Assembly (NCBI RefSeq): GCF_018372875.1
Contig: NZ_JAHAIF010000029.1
Coordinates: forward strand, 1 to 34,833
Direction: 5' to 3'
DNA: 34,833 bases
DNA from: Clostridium sp.
GTDB taxonomy: Bacteria > Bacillota > Clostridia > Clostridiales > Clostridiaceae
In this document: piece after piece, positions 1-7,521 of the stretch
Position numbering within the stretch: the first letter of the stretch is position 1
Layout of the letters: every line of letters begins with the position of its first letter
Position numbers and translations under genes: made by a program
Notes under the pieces: generated by a model
Databases searched by the model: none
What the model was told of the DNA's origin: nothing
What the model saw: the letters and a program-made list of their open reading frames with translations, nothing else

Positions 1-54
1 TTTGGAAATAAATACATATAAAGTTATGAATAAAATTTAAAATTATAAAAATAA

Positions 55-97
55 GGCTGTATCAGCCTAAGGTAAAAAACCTTAATCTGATACAGCC
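55..97 (-). terminator. Terminator of the ECF S-component gene
   Basis: On the minus strand GGCTGTATCAG pairs with CTGATACAGCC, with an inner AAGG/CCTT extension, and the stem is followed by TTATTTTTAT. It lies just after the stop codon of the 113-664 gene. Confidence 0.8.
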
Positions 98-112
98 CCC
101 CAATTAACTTTA

Positions 113-664
113 TTATTCCCTGTCTAGGCTTCCCTTTTTAGTTCTTGTCTTTGAGTAAGCATAAATTAATAATGATCCTACTATTCCAACAGTAAGTCCA
201 TTTGAAACAAAAGCAACTGCTCCTTGAACAAATACTTTATTAGCTGGTTCTGCATAAGCAAGAACATCTAACCCTGGAGCTACTAAAAGCCAAGCTATAG
301 CATTTCCTATTATTTGATAAATATTGAATCTAACAATATCCTTCTTATTAAATTCACCCTCATTAATACTTAATCTTTTGTATGCAAATCCAATTACTAA
401 TCCAACTACTGCTGAAGCTAAAATCCAGCTAAACCATGGTGATCCATATGTAGTTAAATCCTTTAATGTATGCCCTATAAATCCAATTGAAAAACCTGCA
501 ACAGGTCCATATAAAACTGCCATTAATGCTAGAAAGGCATATGCTGTTTCAATACTTGTATTTGGTATACCTGTTGGAATTGCTCCAAACCTTCCAAGTA
601 TCATAAACACAGCAGCACCTATACCTATAGCTACAATTGTTTGTATTCCTGATCTCCTATTCAT
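113..664 (-). CDS. ECF transporter S component (UPF0397-like)
   Basis: This 183-residue integral membrane protein looks like the substrate-binding S subunit of an energy-coupling factor vitamin or cofactor importer. About five hydrophobic segments are visible. The N-terminal half ([16 protein letters not shown], then [13 protein letters not shown]) and the middle ([20 protein letters not shown]) match what I remember of the UPF0397 group. S components work with a shared T subunit and two ATPases, but none is encoded beside it, so it probably uses a general ECF module elsewhere. The substrate cannot be told from sequence. The ATG at 664 has a GGAGAG ribosome site. The rnf terminator upstream and its own terminator downstream make it a single-gene unit. 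Confidence 0.82.
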   Translation of the reverse strand: MNRRSGIQTIVAIGIGAAVFMILGRFGAIPTGIPNTSIETAYAFLALMAVLYGPVAGFSIGFIGHTLKDLTTYGSPWFSWILASAVVGLVIGFAYKRLSINEGEFNKKDIVRFNIYQIIGNAIAWLLVAPGLDVLAYAEPANKVFVQGAVAFVSNGLTVGIVGSLLIYAYSKTRTKKGSLDRE

Positions 665-732
665 ATAAACTCTCCCTTAGTTTTAATTTATATATATTTT
701 TCATAATATTCTATATTTATATACACAAAGAT

Positions 733-758
733 AAAAAGCTGACTTATGTCAGCTTTTT
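733..758 (-). terminator. Terminator of the rnf operon
   Basis: Perfect hairpin AAAAAGCTGAC / GTCAGCTTTTT, immediately after the rnfB stop codon. The symmetrical A and T runs could let it work in both directions. Confidence 0.88.
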
Positions 759-760
759 AA

Positions 761-1555
761 TTAATTTTCTAAGAATGAAATTGCCTTAGTTGGACATTTA
801 GTTGTACAAATCTTACAGTTAACACAGTTTTCATAATCAACCTTAGCTAAGAATCCATCAACTTTAACTGCACCCTTTGGACAATTCTTTTCACAAATTT
901 TACATCCAATACATCCAGCTGAACAAGCATTCCTTACATCCTTACCAGCATCTTGTGAGTTACAAGCAACTCTTACCTTCTTATCATATGGAACAGCTTC
1001 AATTAATCCCATCGGACAAATATCTATACATGCTCCACACATTGTACACTTTTCTTTATCAACCTTTGCAATACCATCTACTATATGTAAAGCACCAAAT
1101 TCACATACATTAACACAACTTGCAAGTCCTAAACATCCATATGAACACTTTTTAGCACCACCACCTACTAAAAGAGAAGCTTCTAGACAGTTAGTTACAC
1201 CTTCATATTCATAATTTTGTTTAGCTTTTTCACAGTTACCAGCACACTTAACAAATGCTGTCATTTTAGCTCCAGTTTCAACTGAAACCCCTAAAACTTC
1301 ACCTAATGCTTCTGCAACTGGTGCACCACCAACAGAACAAAGGTTAGGTTTTGCATCACCAGATGCAACTGCTTCTGCATAAGCGTCACATCCAGCATAC
1401 CCACATCCGCCACAGTTTGCACTTGGAAGACATTCTCTAAGCTTTGGAATCTTTGGATCAACTTTAACTTCAAACTTCTTTGAAGCAAATCCTAGTAATA
1501 TACCAAAAACTAATCCTAAGGCACCTAAGCTAAGTGCTGCATATAATATCCCCAT
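761..1555 (-). CDS. rnfB: Rnf complex subunit B, iron-sulfur protein
   Basis: RnfB takes electrons from reduced ferredoxin and passes them into the membrane-bound Rnf complex. The 264-residue protein has one N-terminal membrane helix (ILYAALSLGALGLVFGILL). An Fe-S domain of the RnfB/RsxB type follows, with CGGCGYAGC and a fourth Cys about 20 residues later. A second Cys-rich stretch leads into [4Fe-4S] ferredoxin motifs, including CTMCGACIDICP, CIGCKICEKNCP and CVNCKICTTKCP. It is the last gene of rnfCDGEAB, 13 bp after rnfA, with AGGAGG before its ATG. The order is that known from clostridia and Acetobacterium. Confidence 0.96.
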   Translation of the reverse strand: MGILYAALSLGALGLVFGILLGFASKKFEVKVDPKIPKLRECLPSANCGGCGYAGCDAYAEAVASGDAKPNLCSVGGAPVAEALGEVLGVSVETGAKMTAFVKCAGNCEKAKQNYEYEGVTNCLEASLLVGGGAKKCSYGCLGLASCVNVCEFGALHIVDGIAKVDKEKCTMCGACIDICPMGLIEAVPYDKKVRVACNSQDAGKDVRNACSAGCIGCKICEKNCPKGAVKVDGFLAKVDYENCVNCKICTTKCPTKAISFLEN

Positions 1556-1568
1556 CTATAAATACCTC

Positions 1569-2147
1569 CTAGTGAATTAATCCTTGGAAGCCTAAGAATG
1601 CTATAGCCATTAACCCTGCTGTAAATAGAGTTATTGGAAGACCTCTTAAAACTTCTGGTATATTCTTGTTGTTATCAATTCTTTCTCTAATGAATGATAA
1701 TAAAACTATTGCAAGAGTGTATCCTGCAGCAGCTCCAATACCATTTACTAAAGCTTGTAATAAGTTATAGCTTTCTTGAATATTTAAAGAAGCCATACCT
1801 AAAACTGCACAGTTTGTTGTAATAAGAGGAAGGTAAACACCAAGAGCCTTATGTAAGCTTGGCATCATCTTCTTCATTGCCATTTCTATAAATTGAACTA
1901 ACGCAGCTATAACTAGTACGTTAGCTATAGTTGATAAATAATTTAATCCTAATGGATCTAAAATTTTATTGTAAACTAACCATGACATAACTGATGCCAC
2001 TACCATAACTAGTGTAACAGCCATCCCCATACCAAAGGCAGCATCCTTCTTCTTAGAAACTCCTAAGAATGAACAAATACCAAGGAACTTTGATAGTACG
2101 AAGTTGTTTACTAGCATAGCACTAATAAAAATTAAAAATAAACTCAT
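1569..2147 (-). CDS. rnfA: Rnf complex subunit A, membrane protein
   Basis: RnfA is one of the paired inner-membrane subunits (with RnfE) that form the core of the Rnf complex and carry a buried iron-sulfur cluster. The 192-residue protein shows about six membrane helices. The family signatures are NNFVLSKFLGICSFLGVSKK near the N-terminus and LITTNCAVLGMAS in the middle; in relatives the cysteines of these half-motifs bind a cluster at the RnfA-RnfE interface. It lies 19 bp downstream of rnfE and 13 bp upstream of rnfB. The start at 2147 has a GGAGAAG ribosome site. Length is normal for the family. Confidence 0.96.
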   Translation of the reverse strand: MSLFLIFISAMLVNNFVLSKFLGICSFLGVSKKKDAAFGMGMAVTLVMVVASVMSWLVYNKILDPLGLNYLSTIANVLVIAALVQFIEMAMKKMMPSLHKALGVYLPLITTNCAVLGMASLNIQESYNLLQALVNGIGAAAGYTLAIVLLSFIRERIDNNKNIPEVLRGLPITLFTAGLMAIAFLGFQGLIH

Positions 2148-2166
2148 CTATCTTCTCCACCTTTAC

Positions 2167-2853
2167 TTATTTTCTTGTAGAACATCCACCGTTTCCACAT
2201 CCAGAACAGCTTCCGCATCCACCTGCTTGCATTTCAATAACTTGCTCGTTATTTTTCTTAGCTTTCTTGATCTTTCTATAATTTAAGAAAGTAACTAGTC
2301 CACCTAATGTGAAGAAAGCACCTGGAGCAAGAATCATAATTGATGCTGGCTTATAACTTGCTGGCATTACTTGCATACCTAAAATTTGACCTGCACCTAT
2401 TACTTCTCTGAATGCACCTATTAAGAAAAGAGCTACTGTAAATCCAAGTCCCATACCTATAGCATCAAAGATTGATGGTATTACTGGGTTCTTTGAAGCA
2501 TAAGCTTCAGCTCTTCCTAAGATTACACAGTTAACAACTATAAGTGGAATAAATATACCTAGTGACTTATATAATGCTGGAACATATCCATGCATTAACA
2601 TATCAACTATTGTAACGAATGAAGCAATAACTACTATGTACGCAGGAATTCTTATCTTATCTGGTACAAACTTTCTTATTGCAGAAATCATCATATTAGA
2701 AAATATTAAAACTACTGTAGAAGCTAGTCCCATACCTAAGGCATTTTCTGCACTTGTTGTAACCGCTAAGGTTGGACACATAGCTAATACTTGAACAAAA
2801 ATTGGATTTTCAGTAATTATACCGTTTTTTAGTCTTTCAATTAACTTGTTCAT
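2167..2853 (-). CDS. rnfE: Rnf complex subunit E with Cys-rich C-terminal tail
   Basis: RnfE pairs with RnfA in the membrane core of the Rnf complex. I start the gene at 2853, where ATG (MNKLIERLKNG) follows AAGGAGG by five bases; an in-frame extension to 2889 overlaps the end of rnfG and has no ribosome site. The result is 228 residues with about six membrane helices. Family motifs are VLAMCPTLAVTTSAENALGM and VNCVILGRAEAYA. Odd feature: after the last helix and a basic stretch, the protein ends in a tail with four cysteines (GGCGSCSGCGNGGCSTRK) that the core fold does not need and that could bind metal or a cluster. Confidence 0.95.
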   Translation of the reverse strand: MNKLIERLKNGIITENPIFVQVLAMCPTLAVTTSAENALGMGLASTVVLIFSNMMISAIRKFVPDKIRIPAYIVVIASFVTIVDMLMHGYVPALYKSLGIFIPLIVVNCVILGRAEAYASKNPVIPSIFDAIGMGLGFTVALFLIGAFREVIGAGQILGMQVMPASYKPASIMILAPGAFFTLGGLVTFLNYRKIKKAKKNNEQVIEMQAGGCGSCSGCGNGGCSTRK

Positions 2854-2875
2854 TTTTATCCTCCTTATCTTTAGG

Positions 2876-3487
2876 TTACTGAGTTGCACTTGTAGTAGAG
2901 TCTACTTCTTCCTTAGGTGCTACCTCTTCTCCCTTAATGTTTTCTTTATAGAATCTTATTGCGTCATTTACTGCAGTAGCTACTGCTTTTGAAGATACAG
3001 AAGCTCCTGATACACCTTCAACTTGATTATCCTTTGATGGAGTTACTTTAACAATTTCTATATCTTCAGCAATTGGTAAGTCCTTTACTCTTTCCATAAA
3101 AGCAGGTTCTGTAATTTTAGCTCCAAGACCTGGCGTTTCAGAGTGAGCTAAAACCTTCATACCAGTAACCTTATCTTCACTTGAAATAGCAATAACTAAT
3201 TCTACAGGTCCATGGAATCCTTTTGTTGTAACCTTAAATACATTACCTACTTTATTCCCACTTCCATCTAATGCATCATATACTTCATTAATAGTTTCAT
3301 TTGTTTCTATTCCTTCAGTATCAGCAATTGATGAAGCAGCAGGTAATATAACCTTTAAATCTTCTTTACTAACCTTTGAATTTTCTAGGATGGCTTCAGC
3401 AGTTAATGAGTTAGCAAAACCTAAAAGCAAACCAGCTATTACTGTAATAGTTAATAAAATACCACCTAATTTTAAGTTTTCTTTCAT
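2876..3487 (-). CDS. rnfG: Rnf complex subunit G, covalent-FMN protein
   Basis: RnfG is an extracytoplasmic flavin subunit anchored by one N-terminal helix (about residues 8-26); its FMN-binding domain carries a covalently bound FMN that relays electrons. The 203-residue protein contains HSETPGLGAKI (residues 115-125) and the flavin attachment region EGVSGASVSSKAV (157-169). In most relatives the FMN-bearing residue is the Thr of SGAT; here that position is Ser163. The start at 3487 has AAGGAGG eight bases upstream and is two bases after the rnfD stop, which suggests coupled translation. The C-terminus is a short acidic, Ser/Thr-rich tail. Confidence 0.94.
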   Translation of the reverse strand: MKENLKLGGILLTITVIAGLLLGFANSLTAEAILENSKVSKEDLKVILPAASSIADTEGIETNETINEVYDALDGSGNKVGNVFKVTTKGFHGPVELVIAISSEDKVTGMKVLAHSETPGLGAKITEPAFMERVKDLPIAEDIEIVKVTPSKDNQVEGVSGASVSSKAVATAVNDAIRFYKENIKGEEVAPKEEVDSTTSATQ

Positions 3488-3489
3488 TA

Positions 3490-4374
3490 TTAAGCCACCT
3501 CCTTCTTAAACTTCTTAGTAGTGAAATATTCAATCATTGGAACTACTAAGTTCATTATAATAATTGCATAGTATGGTCCTTCTGGGTTATATCCAAGTAC
3601 AGATATAACTGATGCTGTAACACCAAGACCTATACCAAATATGTATTGACCAACTCTAGTCATTGGTGAAGTTGCATAATCACTTGCCATAAATATTGCT
3701 GCAAAGAAGAATGCCCCTGAAAGTAATCCTTCCTTACCTAAGTAAAGGTTCATAGCATAACCTGAAACTAAGAAAGCAAGTGGAGCTCTTAAGCTTATTC
3801 TTCCTCTTAAAGCAAGGTATAAAGCTCCTACAGCTATAGCTAAAATAGAAGTTTCTCCAATGCTTCCTGAAGCTTGACCAATTATTTGATCCATTAAAGT
3901 AACAGTTTCTTCAACAACACCTGATGCTGCTGCAACTGAGTCTACTACAGGTTTTGCCATTACTCCTGCCCATGAAGCTATTAAGAAAGCCTTAGCAGCT
4001 GCTACTGGATGCATAAAGTTTTGACCAAGTCCACCAAAGAATTGTTTAACTACAATAATAGCAAAAATTGAAGCTATAACTGGTATCCATAATGGAACAT
4101 GTGTTGGTAATATAAGCCCCATCATTAATCCTGTAACTATTGGACTTAAATCTGTTAAAAAACTAGTCTTCTTAACAAACTTGTTCCATAACATTTCTAT
4201 AACTAGTGCTGATAAAGTCGATGCAACTAATATTTTAACTGCATCTTTTCCATAAAAATATATCCCTGCACCTGCTGCTGGAAGTAATGCAATAATCATA
4301 TCAATCATTATCTTGTTGATAGAATTGTTACTTCTTATATGCGGAGCAGGTGAAATATTAATTTTTCTCTCCAA
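3490..4374 (-). CDS. rnfD: Rnf complex subunit D, membrane flavoprotein
   Basis: RnfD is a polytopic membrane subunit with covalently bound FMN that takes part in electron flow coupled to ion transport. I prefer the TTG at 4374 (MERKINISPAPHIRS), because the ribosome site AAGGAG lies eight bases before it; a GTG at 4383 would overlap that site. The result is about 294 residues with eight or nine hydrophobic segments. Recognisable regions are the SPAPHIR start, FFGGLGQNFMHPVAAAKAFL, and GSIGETSILAI, the region that carries the flavin-linked threonine in relatives. It lies 42 bp after rnfC and two bases before rnfG. Confidence 0.94.
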   Translation of the reverse strand: MERKINISPAPHIRSNNSINKIMIDMIIALLPAAGAGIYFYGKDAVKILVASTLSALVIEMLWNKFVKKTSFLTDLSPIVTGLMMGLILPTHVPLWIPVIASIFAIIVVKQFFGGLGQNFMHPVAAAKAFLIASWAGVMAKPVVDSVAAASGVVEETVTLMDQIIGQASGSIGETSILAIAVGALYLALRGRISLRAPLAFLVSGYAMNLYLGKEGLLSGAFFFAAIFMASDYATSPMTRVGQYIFGIGLGVTASVISVLGYNPEGPYYAIIIMNLVVPMIEYFTTKKFKKEVA

Positions 4375-4416
4375 AATGTTCACTCCTTATCTTTTTTCTT
4401 TAGGAAATCCAAACTT

Positions 4417-5580
4417 TTACTTTATAAAAGCCTTTGCAGTAACAATCTTGTTCGCTACCTCTATCTTAGACGGACATACATAACTACATAAACCACACTC
4501 TATGCACTTATTTCCTCCAAACTTTAAGAACTCTTCTTTTTCTCCTCTTTCCCAAAGCTCCATAAGCTTTATTGGATTTAGCCCTTCAGGACAAGCTCTT
4601 AAACATTTTGCACATCTTATACATGGTGATTCACTTGCCTTTGTAGCATCTTTTGCGTTTAAGAAAAGTATAGCTTTAGCATTGTAAGATATTGCTGAAT
4701 CCTCACTAAATTGAGGTAAACCTCTTAATGCTCCACCTACAACTACCTTACCTAATTCTTCTTTATTTCCACCTAATGTTTCTAAAACTTCATCTAAAGT
4801 AGTACCTAACTTAACCTTAAGTAAAACATTTTCTTTAACAGCAGAACCTGAAACAACAACATACTCATCTAAATGAGGTTGTCCACTTAAGAAACATTCT
4901 CCAAGATATACCAATGTTAAAATATCTTCAACTATAACATCTTCATTTTTTGCATCTTTACCAAAGAATTTAGAAATAAGTTCTTCTCTCTTTAACTCAA
5001 TTGTCTTCTTTGACACACTCTTGCTATCAGCCTTTTTTATGTCTAAAGATACAAATAGCTTGTTTAAAACTTCTAAAGCTTTGTTTATTTCCTTTTCCTT
5101 AACATTTAAAAAATCATAATAAGCTATATTTGATTCATAACTAAATCCCTTAACTAATAGCTTATTTCCACTAAAAGCTCTGTACTTTAATGATAAAGGT
5201 ACTCCAGTTTCATCTAACAACCCAAACTCTTGAATCTTATTTAATATTTCCTCTTTTGATAGCGAATTAATATTAACTTCCTTTTCTTCAAGTTTAGTAT
5301 TTTCTGTCACTTCAACAACTACTGCTTTTGCCTTTTTCCCTTCAGTATTATAAGTATCTCTTATTTCTATAACACTTCCATTAACTGAGCTTAAAACAGG
5401 TATTGATAAATCTTCTTTTTCTTTACCAATTACACTACCTACAACTACTTCATCTCCCTTTTTAACTAGGGCTGTAGTATTAACTCCCTTTCCTTCTAAA
5501 TAGAATACACATTGTTTAGTTGGATAAAGGGACTCTTCCTTTGATATTTTAGTCTGTTTAATTAAATTAAATAAACTCAT
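4417..5580 (-). CDS. rnfC: Rnf complex subunit C, NADH-side iron-sulfur protein
   Basis: RnfC is the peripheral subunit where NAD+ is reduced (or NADH oxidised), using FMN and two [4Fe-4S] clusters. The 387-residue protein has an N-terminal barrel-sandwich region (about 20-90), a central domain, an SLBB-like segment around 240-300, and two C-terminal ferredoxin motifs, CIRCAKCLRACP and CIECGLCSYVCP. It is shorter than many RnfC proteins, and I do not see the glycine-rich NADH/FMN-binding stretch typical of the longer NuoF-like forms (GMGGAxFP-type), so the nucleotide site may be divergent. It is the first gene of the operon, with AGGAGG before its ATG. Confidence 0.93.
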   Translation of the reverse strand: MSLFNLIKQTKISKEESLYPTKQCVFYLEGKGVNTTALVKKGDEVVVGSVIGKEKEDLSIPVLSSVNGSVIEIRDTYNTEGKKAKAVVVEVTENTKLEEKEVNINSLSKEEILNKIQEFGLLDETGVPLSLKYRAFSGNKLLVKGFSYESNIAYYDFLNVKEKEINKALEVLNKLFVSLDIKKADSKSVSKKTIELKREELISKFFGKDAKNEDVIVEDILTLVYLGECFLSGQPHLDEYVVVSGSAVKENVLLKVKLGTTLDEVLETLGGNKEELGKVVVGGALRGLPQFSEDSAISYNAKAILFLNAKDATKASESPCIRCAKCLRACPEGLNPIKLMELWERGEKEEFLKFGGNKCIECGLCSYVCPSKIEVANKIVTAKAFIK

Positions 5581-5668
5581 ATAAGTCCTCCTATTTTATG
5601 ATTAACTTGAAACAAAGCTTTACATTTAAATTTTCGACTTGATTCCGCTTTATAGTAGTCCATTTGTC

Positions 5669-5697
5669 ATTTTATCATCTTATATGATACTTAACAA
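5669..5697 (-). promoter_or_regulatory. Predicted rnf operon promoter
   Basis: On the minus strand TTGTTA (5692-5697), a 17-base spacer and TAAAAT (5669-5674) form a vegetative-type promoter about 90 bases upstream of the rnfC start. No clear repressor operator is seen around it. Confidence 0.6.
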
Positions 5698-5750
5698 CTC
5701 ATTGTTTTGTATTTAACACACATTTTTTTAAACTATTTTTAGAAAAATCA

Positions 5751-5780
5751 AAAAAGCACCTTAGAACATAGTTCTAAGGT
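5751..5780 (-). terminator. Terminator of the lipoprotein gene
   Basis: On the minus strand ACCTTAGAAC and GTTCTAAGGT form a 10-bp stem with a 3-base loop, followed by GCTTTTTT. It separates the lipoprotein gene from the rnf promoter. Confidence 0.88.
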
Positions 5781-5860
5781 ACCTTATCTTAAACTCTTAT
5801 ATTTCAAATCTATTATACAGTAATATTTCCCACTGAATCTTTGTTATATAATTAACTATA

Positions 5861-6625
5861 TTAATTGTATATTCTAATACTTCCTACCCCAACACTTATA
5901 TCAAAAATATAGTCACTATTACCAGAAATAACCGCTTCATTTTCTATTGACCCTAATCCTGATTCTAATTTAATACTTATTGGTGAATTCTTTGGTATCT
6001 TAATATTACAACTACCAACCCCGCCATCATATATTAAATCTCCACCAACCTTCTTAATGTTCACATTTACCTCTCCAACGCCTCCGTTTATATGAATATC
6101 ACCACTTCTATCTCCTGTTTCTACATTAACTTGCCCTACTCCACTATCTAAATCTAAACTATTAAAACATATGTTAGATAATGTTAGTTTTCCAGCTCCA
6201 CCATCTATATTAATATCTTTTAAGTCTAGGTTATTAATATCAGCTTTTCCTGCCCCTTGATTAAAATCTAAATCCCCTTTAAAAGTTTTTGGTATCATTA
6301 TATCTAACTTTGTATGTTCAATATTGTCACCTATATCTTTCTTACTTTCTTCTTTTATATATAGTGTATTGCCTCTTTTGTTAATTTCAAGGCCTTTGCT
6401 ATAATCTCCAAGTTCACCTTTTATCTTTACTTCGCTTCCATCATATGCGTATAAATTAATTTCTGATGCTCCACTTTCAATCCATATTTCTTCAACTCCA
6501 GAAATAGATTCTATTTTATCAATTTTTGTTACAGTAGAGTTCACATCTTTAGCATTAGAGTTATTGCACCCTATAAAGAATACACCTAACATTACTGATG
6601 CTAAATAAAAACTTATTTTTTTCAT
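5861..6625 (-). CDS. Lipoprotein with DUF4097-type beta-repeat domain
   Basis: This 254-residue protein is exported and lipid-anchored: it starts MKKISFYLASVMLGVFFIGC, a signal peptide ending in a lipobox with the modified Cys at position 20. The rest is a run of short repeated beta units with hydrophobic, Gly and Asp positions, such as INIDGGAGKLTLSN, LDLDSGVGQVNVETG and IHINGGVGEVNVNIK. This fits the beta-solenoid of DUF4097/GIN-type adhesin-like domains. Such proteins occur at the cell envelope, often near stress-sensing systems, but no biochemical role is firmly known. It is a single-gene unit with its own terminator. The ATG at 6625 has a GAGGGGTG ribosome site. Confidence 0.75.
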   Translation of the reverse strand: MKKISFYLASVMLGVFFIGCNNSNAKDVNSTVTKIDKIESISGVEEIWIESGASEINLYAYDGSEVKIKGELGDYSKGLEINKRGNTLYIKEESKKDIGDNIEHTKLDIMIPKTFKGDLDFNQGAGKADINNLDLKDINIDGGAGKLTLSNICFNSLDLDSGVGQVNVETGDRSGDIHINGGVGEVNVNIKKVGGDLIYDGGVGSCNIKIPKNSPISIKLESGLGSIENEAVISGNSDYIFDISVGVGSIRIYN

Positions 6626-6705
6626 AACTTCACCCCTCAGTATACATTATATCCCAATACACTACTTTTACTTTCTTAAAAAAATCTTATTTTTATTATA
6701 ATAGC

Positions 6706-6736
6706 AAAAAAACTATACAAAATTTCCGTATAGTTT
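6706..6736 (-). terminator. Terminator of the ABC/DUF454/YgbA operon
   Basis: On the minus strand AAACTATAC pairs with GTATAGTTT across a short loop, followed directly by TTTTT. It lies 50 bp past the end of the 6786-7079 gene. Confidence 0.85.
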
Positions 6737-6785
6737 CTCTATCACCTGTACTTGATTTTCATTATCAGTTATTCTTCTAAAAAAA

Positions 6786-7079
6786 TCACTTGAATATATG
6801 TCTAATATACTCAAATGGTCTATATATTAAAAGTCTTGGTCCTGAAAATCTCATTACCTTTTTTATTTTTTCCTTCATATCTTTCTTATAGCAATGAATT
6901 GGACATTTACTACAAGATGATTTTTTATCTCCAAACTTGCAAAAACTCAATCTTTTATGAGCATATTCTAAAAGTTCCTTACAATCATCACAAAGTTCAT
7001 CCTTACACTTATGATTTTTTTCACAGTAAAGCCTAATCATTAATTCTACAATTTCTTTTTCCTTTTCTACTCTACTCAT
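6786..7079 (-). CDS. YgbA-like nitrous oxide-stimulated promoter family protein
   Basis: This 97-residue soluble protein has cysteines at CEKNHKC, CDDCKEL, CKFG and CSKCPIHCY. The ending FSGPRLLIYRPFEYIRHIF matches the family called nitrous oxide-stimulated promoter (YgbA). In enterobacteria YgbA is induced by nitric oxide and helps growth under nitrosative stress; its mechanism is not settled. The cysteines could bind iron or zinc. Its ATG lies inside the last codons of the DUF454 gene (8-base overlap) with a GGAGAG ribosome site, so it is translated from the same mRNA as the Fur-box ABC operon. This links it to iron supply as well as to the NO theme of hcp elsewhere in the window. Confidence 0.82.
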   Translation of the reverse strand: MSRVEKEKEIVELMIRLYCEKNHKCKDELCDDCKELLEYAHKRLSFCKFGDKKSSCSKCPIHCYKKDMKEKIKKVMRFSGPRLLIYRPFEYIRHIFK

Positions 7080-7467
7080 TTACATTCTCTCCTACAACTT
7101 TAATAGTCTTAATTTTAAATGTAAAGTAATATAACTTAAACAATATAACTACTGCCATTGCAATTCTTGCATGAAGATTATTTACAAAATACATAGCTGT
7201 AAGAATCATAGTATCTGCAAATAGTAATATACATACCTTTTGTTTTAAAGTCATAGCCCTATTATTCACAAAGTTCTCTAAGTGTTTTTTATATATTTTT
7301 GTTTCTTTAAACCACCTATCAAATTTGTCAGAACCTCTAACAAAACAAAATGATGCTAATAATAAAAATGGTGTTGTAGGTAATACTGGCAATATCACTC
7401 CAATTGCCCCTAATCCAAAAGATATTAATCCAACAATTATATAAAGCGATTTCTTTATCTTATTCAT
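7072..7467 (-). CDS. DUF454 (YbaN-type) small inner-membrane protein
   Basis: From the ATG at 7467 the product has 131 residues with three or four membrane helices. The N-terminus (IIVGLISFGLGAIGVILPVLPTTPFLLL, in two adjacent helical pieces) is the hallmark of the DUF454/YbaN family, followed by an amphipathic region with FDRWFKETKIYKKHLENF. Function is unknown; family members often sit near ABC-type iron or haem genes. The start is ambiguous: an in-frame TTG at 7509 with AAGGAGG four bases upstream would add 14 residues encoded by a perfect 14-bp hairpin. I chose the ATG because it fits the family N-terminus. The 3' end overlaps the YgbA-like gene. Confidence 0.8.
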   Translation of the reverse strand: MNKIKKSLYIIVGLISFGLGAIGVILPVLPTTPFLLLASFCFVRGSDKFDRWFKETKIYKKHLENFVNNRAMTLKQKVCILLFADTMILTAMYFVNNLHARIAMAVVILFKLYYFTFKIKTIKVVGENVNE

Positions 7468-7476
7468 ATCTATTTT

Positions 7477-7512
7477 TCCTTGAAGCCTAGACTCCCCACT
7501 AGGCTTCAAGGA
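7477..7512 (-). promoter_or_regulatory. 14-bp hairpin covering the DUF454 ribosome site
   Basis: A perfect 14-bp inverted repeat (7477-7490 and 7499-7512, 8-base loop) sits between the ABC gene stop and the DUF454 ATG. On the mRNA the 3' arm ends in AAGGA, the ribosome site of the ATG at 7467, so the stem would hide it. There is no U-run after it, so it is not an ordinary terminator. Confidence 0.6.
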
Positions 7513-7521
7513 TCCTCCTTA

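Noticed and set aside
877..1113. Plus-strand ORF opposite rnfB and similar antisense ORFs throughout
   Set aside because: They mirror the real genes in low-GC DNA, lack ribosome sites, and show odd compositions (His/Tyr/Leu-rich).
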